The notes under the pieces are model-generated. The model saw nothing but the letters and a program-made list of their open reading frames with translations, was not told the DNA's origin and did not search any database. The position numbers and the translations under genes are program-made. 64,000 nt of DNA from SG8-30 sp964406445. Its GTDB lineage: Bacteria; Pseudomonadota; Gammaproteobacteria; Steroidobacterales; Steroidobacteraceae. Location of the stretch: NCBI GenBank assembly GCA_964406445.1, contig CAYORU010000004.1, positions 114,698-178,697 of the forward strand, read 5' to 3'. Shown in pieces: positions 41,747-50,686 of the stretch. The first letter of the stretch is position 1. Each line of letters opens with the position of its first letter.

Positions 41747-43716
41747 GGATCGTCTACACGGATGCCCTCGTGATCGGCGGCGGCCTCGCCGGCCTGCGGG
41801 TCGCCATCGGCGTGCGCCGGCGCGGCTTCGACGCGCTGATCCTCTCGCTCGTGCCGCCGAAGCGCTCGCACTCCGTCGCGGCCCAGGGCGGCATGCAGGC
41901 GAGCCTCGGCAACGTCGCGAAGGGGGAGGGCGACAACGAGGACGTGCACTTCGAGGACACCGTCCGCGGCAGCGACTGGGGCGCGGACCAGCAGGTCGTG
42001 CGCATGTTCGTCAACACCGCGCCCAAGGCGGTCCGCGAGCTCGCCGCCTGGGGCGTGCCCTGGAGCCGCGTGCGCCGGGGCGACCGCGAGGTCGTGATCA
42101 ACGGCCAGCGCGTGACGCTCACCGAGCGCGACGAGGCCCACGGCCTGATCGCGCAGCGCGACTTCGGTGGCACCAAGAAGTGGCGGACCTGCTACGCCTC
42201 GGACGGCACCGGCCACGCGATGCTCTTCGCGGTGGGCGACCGGGCGATCGCCGAGGGCATCCCGGTGCTCGAGCGCACCGAGGCGCTCGCGCTCGTCCAC
42301 GACGGTCGCTGCTGCCACGGCGCCGTCGTGCGCGACCTGATCACCGGCGAGCTGTTCGCCGTGGTCGCACGCGCCACGGTGATCGCGACCGGCGGCGCCG
42401 GGCGCCTCTACCGCGTGACCACCAACGCGGTCATCAACGAGGGCATCGGCCACGCGCTGGCGCTCGACACCGGCGTCGCAGCGCTCGGCAACATGGAGGC
42501 GGTGCAGTTCCACCCGACCGGCATCTTTCCCGCCGGCATCCTCGTGACCGAAGGCTGCCGCGGCGACGGCGGGCTGCTGCGCGACGCCGCGGGCCACCGA
42601 TTCATGCCGGACTACGAGCCGGAGAAAAAGGAACTCGCGTCCCGCGACGTCGTCTCGCGGCGCATGGAGGAGCACATCCGCAAGGGCCAGGGCGTGAAGG
42701 GCCGCTTCGGCGAGCACCTGTGGCTCGACATCACCCTGCTCGGCCGCGCGCACATCGAGCGCAACCTGCGCGAGGTCAAGGACATCTGCCGGTACTTCCT
42801 CGGGCTGGACCCGGCCGAGAAATGGATTCCGGTGCGGCCGGCCCAGCACTACACGATGGGCGGCGTGCGCACGCGTCACACCGGCGAGAACCCGGCGCTC
42901 GCGGGCCTGTTCGCGGCCGGCGAGGCCGCCTGCTGGGACATGCACGGCTTCAACCGGCTCGGCGGCAATTCCGTCGCGGAGACCGTGGTGGCCGGGATGA
43001 TCGTCGGCGAGTTCGTCGCCGATCACTGCGCGGGCCACGACCTCGAGGTCTCGACCGCGCTGGTCGGCGAGTTCATGCGGGCCACGCGGGCGGAACTCGA
43101 CGGCCTGTGCGCGGGCGGCGGCGAGGACCCGATGGCACTGCGCGTGGCCATGCAGGAGATCATGACTTCGAAGGTGGGCATCTTCCGCGACGGGCCCGAC
43201 CTCGCCTCGGCCGTCGAGTCGCTGCGCGAGCTCGGCGACCGGGGCCGGCGCATCGGCGTCGGCGGACGCGCGCCGGGCCCGCACCCGGCGCTGGTCACGG
43301 CGTACCGCACGCGCAGGATGCTCCGGCTGGCGCTGACCGTCGCCTGCGGCGCGCTCGCGCGCACCGAGAGCCGCGGCGCGCACTCGCGGGCCGACTATCC
43401 GCAGCGCAACGACCGCGACTGGCTGAAGCGAACCCTCGCCACCTGGCCGGATCCCGCGGCCGACCTGCCGGCGCTGTCCTACGAGCCGCTCGACGTGGCG
43501 ACGATGGAGCTGCCGCCCGGCTGGCGCGGCTACGGCGCGCGCGACTTCATCGACCACCCGGCGACGGGCGCGCGCCAGGCCGAGGTGGAGGCGACGCGAG
43601 ACCGCCTCGCCGGCGAGGGGCGCTTCGCCGTGCAGCGCGCGCTGATGCCCTGGGAACACCTCCTGCCCGAGCCGCTGCGCGGCCGGAACGAGAGGCTCGG
43701 GGAGCCGCTGCCATGA
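41743..43716 (+). CDS. frdA: Fumarate reductase flavoprotein subunit
   Basis: 657 residues, close to the epsilonproteobacterial FrdA length. FAD motif DALVIGGGLAGLRVAIG, covalent-FAD His in KRSHSVAAQGGMQASLGN, and active-site segments HPTGIFPAGILVTEGCRGDGG and ELASRDVVSRRM (catalytic Arg). QHYTMGGVRT and MHGFNRLGGNSVAETVV complete the site. The many near-identical blocks with Wolinella FrdA (as I remember that protein) and the frdC type set it apart from the enterobacterial FrdA and standard SdhA. It can in principle work in either direction. GTG start; coupled to both neighbours. Confidence 0.95.
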   Translation: MRIVYTDALVIGGGLAGLRVAIGVRRRGFDALILSLVPPKRSHSVAAQGGMQASLGNVAKGEGDNEDVHFEDTVRGSDWGADQQVVRMFVNTAPKAVRELAAWGVPWSRVRRGDREVVINGQRVTLTERDEAHGLIAQRDFGGTKKWRTCYASDGTGHAMLFAVGDRAIAEGIPVLERTEALALVHDGRCCHGAVVRDLITGELFAVVARATVIATGGAGRLYRVTTNAVINEGIGHALALDTGVAALGNMEAVQFHPTGIFPAGILVTEGCRGDGGLLRDAAGHRFMPDYEPEKKELASRDVVSRRMEEHIRKGQGVKGRFGEHLWLDITLLGRAHIERNLREVKDICRYFLGLDPAEKWIPVRPAQHYTMGGVRTRHTGENPALAGLFAAGEAACWDMHGFNRLGGNSVAETVVAGMIVGEFVADHCAGHDLEVSTALVGEFMRATRAELDGLCAGGGEDPMALRVAMQEIMTSKVGIFRDGPDLASAVESLRELGDRGRRIGVGGRAPGPHPALVTAYRTRRMLRLALTVACGALARTESRGAHSRADYPQRNDRDWLKRTLATWPDPAADLPALSYEPLDVATMELPPGWRGYGARDFIDHPATGARQAEVEATRDRLAGEGRFAVQRALMPWEHLLPEPLRGRNERLGEPLP

Positions 43717-44453
43717 CGACCACGCCAAGGCCGCGCCGCCTGCGCGTGCACGTCCTGCGCTGCAATCCGGCCGATCCGTCCTCGAAGTCCCGGATCCAGA
43801 CCTACGAGGTCGACGAGGCCGAGGGCATGACGCTCTTCATCCTGCTCTCGGAACTGCGGGAGAGGCAGGACCCGTCGCTGCAGTTCGACTTCGTCTGCCG
43901 CGCCGGCGTCTGCGGCAGCTGCGGCATGGTGGTGAACGGCCGTCCGGGCCTGGCCTGCCGCACGCTCACCGCCGAGCTGCCCGCCGACATCACGCTTGCC
44001 CCGCTGCCCACCTTCGAGCTGATCGGCGACCTGTCGGTCAACACCGGCAAGTGGATGCGGCAGATGACCGAGCGGCTCGAGGCCTGGGTGCACGCGAAGC
44101 AGGCGGAGGTGGACCTGCGCCGCCACGAGGAGCGCATGGATCCGGACCTGGCCGACGCGGTCTACGAGCTCGATCGCTGCATCGAGTGCGGCTGCTGCGT
44201 CGCGGCCTGCGGCACGGCGCACATGCGCCCCGGTTTCGTCGGCGCGGTCGGGCTCAACAAGGTCGCGCGCATGCGCCTCGACCCGCGCGACGGCCGCGAA
44301 GACGCCGAGTTCTACGAGCTGGTCGGCACCGACGAGGGCGTGTTCGGCTGCATGTCGCTGCTCGGCTGCAACGACCTGTGCCCGAAGGAGCTGCCGCTGC
44401 AGGCGCAGATCGCGTACCTGAGGCGGAGGATGGTGAAGGCGGGGAGGAAGTGA
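43713..44453 (+). CDS. frdB: Fumarate reductase iron-sulfur subunit
   Basis: 246 residues. The [2Fe-2S] motif is CRAGVCGSCGMVVNGRPGLAC, the [4Fe-4S] motif CIECGCCVAACGTAHM, and the [3Fe-4S] set uses CMSLLGCNDLCPKELP. It links the FrdA flavin to the FrdC hemes. Last gene of frdCAB (ATGA overlap with frdA). The stop codon runs directly into the heptanucleotide array. Confidence 0.95.
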   Translation: MTTTPRPRRLRVHVLRCNPADPSSKSRIQTYEVDEAEGMTLFILLSELRERQDPSLQFDFVCRAGVCGSCGMVVNGRPGLACRTLTAELPADITLAPLPTFELIGDLSVNTGKWMRQMTERLEAWVHAKQAEVDLRRHEERMDPDLADAVYELDRCIECGCCVAACGTAHMRPGFVGAVGLNKVARMRLDPRDGREDAEFYELVGTDEGVFGCMSLLGCNDLCPKELPLQAQIAYLRRRMVKAGRK

Positions 44454-44456
44454 CCT

Positions 44457-44590
44457 GTGACCGGTGACCGGTGACCGGCCAGAACTTTCGATCAGGGCTA
44501 AGCCCGGTTCGGCCGATCACCGATCACCGATCACCGATCACCGATCACCGATCACCGATCACCGGTCACCGATCACCGGTCACTTGTCAC
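44457..44590. repeat. Inverted heptanucleotide arrays between frdB and yajQ
   Basis: Three GTGACCG units (44457-44477) and, after 36 nt, eleven units of CGATCAC/CGGTCAC/TTGTCAC (44514-44590), which are the same heptamer on the other strand. Read outward from either gene, TGA recurs every 7 nt and so appears in all three frames. The second array reaches into the yajQ stop codon. The arrays can also pair with each other as a long imperfect hairpin. Confidence 0.9.
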
Positions 44591-45069
44591 TCCCTGAAAT
44601 TCTTGAACTGCACCGGCACCTCCAGCCCGGCGCCGCGGATCAGCGCGATCGCGGCCTGCAGGTCGTCGCGCTGCTTGCCGGTCACCCGGACCTGCTCGCC
44701 CTGGATGGCGGCCTGCACCTTGAGCTTCGAGTCCTTCAGCAGGCGCTGGATCTTCTTGCCGGTCTCGGTGTCGATGCCGTGGCGCAGGACGACCGGCTGT
44801 CGGGCGGCGTTCAGCGTCACCTGCGGGTCGCCGGGCTTCGCGCAGGCGACGTCGATGCCGCGCTTGGCGAGGCGCGGCAGCAGGATGTCGAGCATCTGCT
44901 TCAGCTGGAAATCCACCTGCGCGTGCAGGGTCACGGTGAACTCCGCGAGCTCGTACTTCGCGCCGGTGTCCTTGAAGTCGAAGCGCTGGGAGATCTCGCG
45001 ATTGGCCTGGTCGACCGCGTTGCGGACTTCCTGGGCATCGAGCTCGGAGACGACGTCGAACGATGGCAT
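44587..45069 (-). CDS. yajQ: YajQ-family nucleotide-binding protein
   Basis: 160 residues: MPSFDVVSELDAQEVRNAVDQANREISQRFDFKDT... ending KQRDDLQAAIALIRGAG...PVQFKNFRE, the full-length UPF0234/YajQ pattern with its two ferredoxin-like domains. Family members bind RNA/tRNA, and some (Xanthomonas) bind cyclic di-GMP and control virulence genes. Two GGDEF proteins lie about 13 kb away in the window, so a c-di-GMP effector role is conceivable but not shown. It is downstream of the export module in the same direction. Confidence 0.94.
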   Translation of the reverse strand: MPSFDVVSELDAQEVRNAVDQANREISQRFDFKDTGAKYELAEFTVTLHAQVDFQLKQMLDILLPRLAKRGIDVACAKPGDPQVTLNAARQPVVLRHGIDTETGKKIQRLLKDSKLKVQAAIQGEQVRVTGKQRDDLQAAIALIRGAGLEVPVQFKNFRE

Positions 45070-45084
45070 GGTCGATCCTCGCAG

Positions 45085-46287
45085 TCAGTCGGAGCGGAAC
45101 GAGCGCACCCGCACGCCGTCGTCGATCGCCTCGCCCGGGTGGACGATGACGGTCTCGCCGGCCTCGAGCCCCTCGATCACCTCGGCCAGCAGGCCGTTGT
45201 CCCGGCCTACCGCGACCGGCCGCAGGCGCGCGCGGCCGCCCTCGACCACGAACACGGCCCGGCCTCCGTCGCGGCGGAACAGGGCGCTCGACGGAACGGT
45301 GAGGGCGTCGGGACGTTCCCACAGGACGAATCTTGCCTCGACGCGATAGCCGTCGCCCAGCCGCGTCCATTCCCCAGGCGGCGAGACGATGTCCGCGATC
45401 ACCCGCACCCGCTGCTCCTCGACGCCGAGCGCGCTGATCTTCGTGAAGCCGGTCGGCTCGACGGTGTGCACGACGCCCTCGAGCGCGCCGTCGCCGCCCC
45501 AGCGCTCGAGCAGCACCTTGCCGCCCGGCTCGACGCGCACCGCGTCCTTCGAGAGCAGCTCCACCACCACCTCGAGCCGGCGCGTGTCGCCGACGTCGAC
45601 GAGCGGCTGGCCGGCGGCCACCCTACCGGCGCTCTCCTGGTGCACCGCGAGCACGCGGCCCGCGACCGGCGAGCGCAACTCGACGGTCCCGACCGGGCGG
45701 CCGGCCCCCGCGGCGGCCGTGTAGCGCAGCGCTGCCTTCGCCGCCTCCAGGTCGTAGCGCCCCACCTGCACCGCGGAGTCCGCCGCGCGGCGCGCGGCCT
45801 CGCGCGCCCGCAGGTTGGCCTGCGCCGCGTCGAACTCCCGCCGCGACACGAGCCCGCGCTCCTGCAGGTCCTGGATGCGTTCGAAGTCCGCGGCGGCGAG
45901 TCCGGCCTCGGCCTCGGCCTGCCGGGCCCCCGCCTCGCGCCGCTCGAGCTCGGCGCGCGCCGCCGCGACGCGCGCCTCGGCCTCTGCGCGGCTGCGCGGG
46001 TCCAGCACCGCCGGTGGCGCGGGGTCGAGCGAGGCGAGCACGTCGCCGGCGGCGGCCGCGTCGCCGACTTCGAGGACGACGCGGCGCAGCATCCCGTCCA
46101 CCGGGGCGTGGATCACGTAGCGCTCCTTGACCCGCGTGCGCCCTTCCTCCTCGACGGTCACCGCGAGCGCGCGCCCGGCGGCCGCGGAGGTCTCTACCGG
46201 CTCGGCCTCAGGCCAGAAGCCGAGCGCCAGCGCCGCGAGGACCGCGGCGGCCCCGATGATCATTCCCTTCAAGCGCTTGCCGGGCAC
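45085..46287 (-). CDS. Periplasmic adaptor (HlyD/RND membrane-fusion type)
   Basis: 400 residues. One N-terminal membrane helix (MIIGAAAVLAALALGFWP) is followed by a barrel-sandwich/biotinyl-like hybrid domain split around a long Ala/Arg/Glu-rich coiled coil (about 100-185), with VELRSPVAGRVLAVHQESAGRVAAGQPL as the second lipoyl half. The C-terminal beta-barrel domain is ALTVPSSALFRRDGGRAVFVVEGG. It works with the permease and ATPase encoded just upstream (3-nt gap) as a MacAB-like exporter. No TolC homologue is in the window. Confidence 0.9.
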   Translation of the reverse strand: MPGKRLKGMIIGAAAVLAALALGFWPEAEPVETSAAAGRALAVTVEEEGRTRVKERYVIHAPVDGMLRRVVLEVGDAAAAGDVLASLDPAPPAVLDPRSRAEAEARVAAARAELERREAGARQAEAEAGLAAADFERIQDLQERGLVSRREFDAAQANLRAREAARRAADSAVQVGRYDLEAAKAALRYTAAAGAGRPVGTVELRSPVAGRVLAVHQESAGRVAAGQPLVDVGDTRRLEVVVELLSKDAVRVEPGGKVLLERWGGDGALEGVVHTVEPTGFTKISALGVEEQRVRVIADIVSPPGEWTRLGDGYRVEARFVLWERPDALTVPSSALFRRDGGRAVFVVEGGRARLRPVAVGRDNGLLAEVIEGLEAGETVIVHPGEAIDDGVRVRSFRSD

Positions 46288-46290
46288 GGT

Positions 46291-48656
46291 CTACTCCCTT
46301 GTCTTGAGCACCTCGACCAGGTCGAGGCGGCCGATCCTCAGCCAGATGAGCACTGCGCTGGCCGCGAACGACCCGATCACGACGCTCGCCGCCAGCGCGT
46401 AGGTCGCAGGCTCGACCACGAGCGCCACGCGGTACAGCTCCGAGGCGAAAGCCGCGGCGAGGTAGGCGGACAGCGCGTAGCCGAAGGCGAAGCCGATGGG
46501 CAGGGCGGCCAGCGTCAGCAGGGCGATCTCGCCGAGCAGGATGTAGCCCGCCTCGGCATGCGTGAACCCCAGCACGCGCAGCGAGGCCAGCTCCCGTCCC
46601 CGCTCCGACAGCGCGATCCGCGCGGAATTGTAGACGACCCCGAAGGCGATGAAGGCGCCGAGCAGCGCGGTGATGAACGAGAAGAACAGGATGGTCTGCT
46701 CCATCATCTCGTTGAACTGCCTGATCGAGTTCTCGCGCACCACGGTGCCGGCCACGCGCGGCATCCCGCGCAGCTCGCGGTACAGGTCCGCGGTCCGCTC
46801 CGGGTCCACGGCCAGCCGCGCGCCGGAGATCGCCGGCCCCTCGCGCATGAGCCGGTTCAGGGCCTCGCGGTCCATGTAGGCGTTGACGCCGAGGTACTGG
46901 CGGGTGGTGGCGGCGACGGGGACCTCGAAGACCGGGCGTCGTCCCTCGAGCACCTCGACGACGAGGACCTGCCCCGGCGCGACGCCGAGGATCTCGCGCG
47001 CGAGATAGTCGGTGAGCACCAGGCCCTCGCGCGGGACCTGCACGGGCTCGAGCGAGGCGTCCAGAGGCCGCTGCAGCTCGGCGCCGGGCTCGATGCCCTC
47101 GAGCGCTGCCCGGTAGCTGCGATGTCCGAACACCAGCCGCGCCGGCACGCTGCGGAAGCCCTCGGCGCGCCCGACGCCGTCGAGTCCCTCGAGGCTGTAG
47201 AGCGCGCGCCGGGGCGTCGGCTCCGTGAACATCACGGTCATGTCCTCGCGGCTCGCCAGCACGTACTGCACCTCGACCATCCAGCCGATCGCGTCGCGCT
47301 GGAAGTTCGTGATCATCAGGATGCCGGCCGCGGCGGCGATGCCGAGCACGGTCATCGCCGACCTCAGCGGCCGCCGCGCGATGTGCCGCAGGATCATGCG
47401 GGTCGGCTCGGCGAGGCGCCGCGCGAGTCCGGCCCGCTCGAGCAGCGTCGACCGGTACATCGGCGGCGGTTCGGGGCGCATGGCCACGGCCGGGGGCAGC
47501 GCGGCGGCGCGGCGCACGGCGAGCACGGTCCCGCCGAGGGCGGCCGCCGCGGTCACCAGGATCGCCTCGAGGAACACCGCGGGGTCGAGCACGGCCCGCA
47601 GGTAGGGAAAGCTGTAGAAGTCCTGGTAGATGCGCGCCATCCCGCGCGCGAACCACAGGCCCACGCCGATGCCCGCCGCGATGCCGAGCGTGACCATCGC
47701 GGCGACGAGCCCGAGGTAGTGGGCGACGATCCGGCCCGTGCCGTAGCCGAAGGCCTTGAGCGTGCCGATCTGCTCGCGCTCGAGGCTCACGAGCCGCGTG
47801 ACCACCACGTTGAGGAGGAACGCCGCGACGCCGAGGAAGATGACCGGGAACACGGTGGCCATGGTCTCCAGCCCGCGCAGCTCCTCGGTAATGAAGCGGT
47901 GGCTGAACTGGTCCTTGCGCTCGTAGGCACCGAGCCCGCCGTAGCGTGCAAGCAGCGCGTCGGCCGCGTCGATGACCTCGCCCGGGCTGGCGCCCCGCTG
48001 CAACGAGAACGCGACGTCGTTGAAGGCGCCCTCCATCTCGAAGGCGGTGGCGAGCGCGCGCCGGTTCATCCACAGGATTCCGTAGCGCGCGTAGTCGGGG
48101 AAGACCGCCCCCGGCGGGATCGCGTACATGTATTCCGGCGACAGCGCGAGCCCGACGATGGTCAGCGGCTTGCGGCGGCCCTTGATGATCGCCGTGATCC
48201 GGTCGCCCGGGCCGAGCCCCTGCGCCTCGGCGAAGTCCTCGCTGACGGTGACCTCGGCGTCGGCGTGGGGCGCGGGCAGACGGCCGATCCGCAGCCAGGG
48301 AACGTTGAGCCGTGGCTCGCCCTGCGGGGGCAGCGAGACGATCCTGCCGGTGACCGGGTCGCCATAGCCCTCGACCTCGAGGGTGACGTCCGCCACGACG
48401 CGGGTCTCCGCCCGCTCGACGCCCGGGAGGGCGGCGAGCCGCCCGGCCAGCGCCTCCGGCGCGCGCGCGAGCCCGGCGAACACGTCGGCGAAGCGCTGCT
48501 GGGCGTAGTAGTGCCCGAGCGTCGCGGCCAGCGACTCGTAGGTCACCCGGGACATCACGTAGGTGGAGACGCCGCCGAGGATCACCAGCGAGATCGCGCC
48601 GACCATGCCGCGCAGGTGCCACAGGTCGCGCAGCAGCTTGCGCTCGAGCGCGCGGA

Positions 48657-48660
<4 letters not shown>
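46291..48660 (-). CDS. ABC transporter permease, duplicated FtsX domains
   Basis: 789 residues. The N-terminal helix (LRGMVGAISLVILGGVSTYVM) precedes a large MacB-like periplasmic domain (about 50-250). A first FtsX domain of three helices follows (ATVFPVIFLGVAAFLLNVVVTRLVSLEREQIGTLKAFGYG), then a second periplasmic part and a second FtsX domain at the C-terminus (ALLGAFIAFGVVYNSARIALSERGRELASLRVLGFTHAEAGYILLGEIALL). This 4+4-type architecture is used for lipoprotein, lipid or peptide export or envelope mechanotransmission. GTG start overlapping the ATPase stop. Confidence 0.9.
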
Positions 48661-49367
<707 letters not shown>

Positions 49368-49423
49368 GGGCCGAGCATAGGCCGGCGACGCTGTCGCGCG
49401 CGATCGGGGTTTACGCGCCGTGG

Positions 49424-49437
49424 CCGCCCGCGGGCGG
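49424..49437 (-). terminator. Short GC palindrome after the TlpA-like gene
   Basis: 14-bp palindrome CCGCCCGCGGGCGG immediately past the stop of the thioredoxin-fold lipoprotein. It could weaken read-through into the ABC ATPase; no T-run. Confidence 0.35.
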
Positions 49438-49438
49438 G

Positions 49439-50686
49439 TCAGCCGGGGGCGCCGAGCATGCCGTCCACGAGCGCGGTGAACTCCGCGACGAAGCGCTCGT
49501 AGTGCTCGCCGGTCGCCGGGCCGCTGAAGCCGGTGTGGACGTGGCGGATCACGCCGTCGCGATCGAGGACGAGCATGGTCGGGTAGGCGTAGAAGGTCTC
49601 GAGCTGGGGCAGCTTCTCGGGAACCTCGCCGGTCGTGCCGGCGATCAGCACCGGGTAGTCGATGTCGAACTTCCGGACGAAGTCGCGGGCGGCGGCGGCC
49701 GAGGCCGCGAAGTCCTCGGTGTACTCGAACATCAGCTGCACGACCTCGAGGCCGCGCTCGCGGCGCCCGGCGAGGAACCCGCGCAGGAAGGCCGCCTCGT
49801 CGTGGCAGTTCGGGCACCAGCTGCCGCCGATGGTGACGATCACCACCTTGCCGTCGAAGCGTGGGTCGGACAGCGAGACCGGCCGGCCGTCGAGGTCCGG
49901 AAACGTGAATGCGAGCGGCTCGTCCTGCGCCTTGAGGCGGGTGCGTCCGGCCGTGTCGGGCAGCTCGGCGCGGGCGTCGCGGCGGCCGCGCACCGTCTCG
50001 TAGGCGCCGGTCGCGCTGCGGAACTCGCCCTCGAGGCTTCCGTCGGGCAGCAGCCGCGCGCGATACAGGTAGGCGCTGCCGCCGTCGAAGCGCGACAGGA
50101 ACACCGCGTCGCCGCGCGCCTCGCCGGCGATGTAGCGGTCGTCGCCGGTGTCGCGCAGCACGGTGCCCGTCACCTCGTGGCCACGCTGGGCCAGCTCGGC
50201 GATCGCGAAGCGCTCCACGCCGGTGTCGGGCCGGGTGAAGGTCAGCGCCCAGCGCCCGGAGAAGTCGGACTGCGTGGAGTCGGGGGCGGGGAAGAACCGC
50301 CAGGCCTGGCCGCGCGCCGCGACGAAACGCGCGGCGCGGGTCTCGCCCTTCGGGCGCAGGAAGGTGACCTTGCCCTCGAGGCGCCCGTCCACGAGGCGCG
50401 CCTCCAGCCGGTGCGGGTAGCCGGGCATCTTCATCGAGATGCGGTCGCCCTCGATCGTCACCGCGTCGACCCGGGCGCGCTCGGGGCCGTTGACGAGCCA
50501 GGCGACGTACGCGTCGCCTTCGCGCCCGATCTCGAGACCGAACGGCAGGTCGCCGCCCGCGACCGGGAAGACCGCGCGCCAGCTGCCCTGGAAGTCCGGC
50601 GCCCCGGCGCGCTCGCCGCCCCCACAGGCGGCGAGCAGCCCGGCGAGCGCGACGGCGGCGAGCCGCGACGGGCCGCGCCCGCTCAT
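49439..50686 (-). CDS. Lipoprotein with C-terminal TlpA/ResA-like thioredoxin domain
   Basis: 415 residues. The signal MSGRGPSRLAAVALAGLLAAC (lipobox Cys21) anchors it to a membrane. Residues ~30-250 are a beta-rich region with two similar blocks (DFQGSWRAVFPV...DFSGRWALTFTRP), and the rest from about 260 is a redoxin domain (FTFPDLDGRPVSLSDPRFDGKVVIVTIGGSWCPNCHDEA). The CPNC active site is intact. Role: periplasmic thiol-disulfide exchange or peroxide handling on an unknown partner. Its ATG overlaps the stop of the HerA-like ATPase gene (ATGA). Confidence 0.88.
   Translation of the reverse strand: MSGRGPSRLAAVALAGLLAACGGGERAGAPDFQGSWRAVFPVAGGDLPFGLEIGREGDAYVAWLVNGPERARVDAVTIEGDRISMKMPGYPHRLEARLVDGRLEGKVTFLRPKGETRAARFVAARGQAWRFFPAPDSTQSDFSGRWALTFTRPDTGVERFAIAELAQRGHEVTGTVLRDTGDDRYIAGEARGDAVFLSRFDGGSAYLYRARLLPDGSLEGEFRSATGAYETVRGRRDARAELPDTAGRTRLKAQDEPLAFTFPDLDGRPVSLSDPRFDGKVVIVTIGGSWCPNCHDEAAFLRGFLAGRRERGLEVVQLMFEYTEDFAASAAAARDFVRKFDIDYPVLIAGTTGEVPEKLPQLETFYAYPTMLVLDRDGVIRHVHTGFSGPATGEHYERFVAEFTALVDGMLGAPG

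Noticed and set aside
40561..43716. Open frame extending frdA far upstream
   Set aside because: The upstream part runs through the glycosylase end, the palindrome and frdC in another frame; the GTG at 41743 gives the normal FrdA N-terminus.
44514..44590. Possible CRISPR array
   Set aside because: The period is only 7 nt with no spacers; it is a simple heptamer tandem array.
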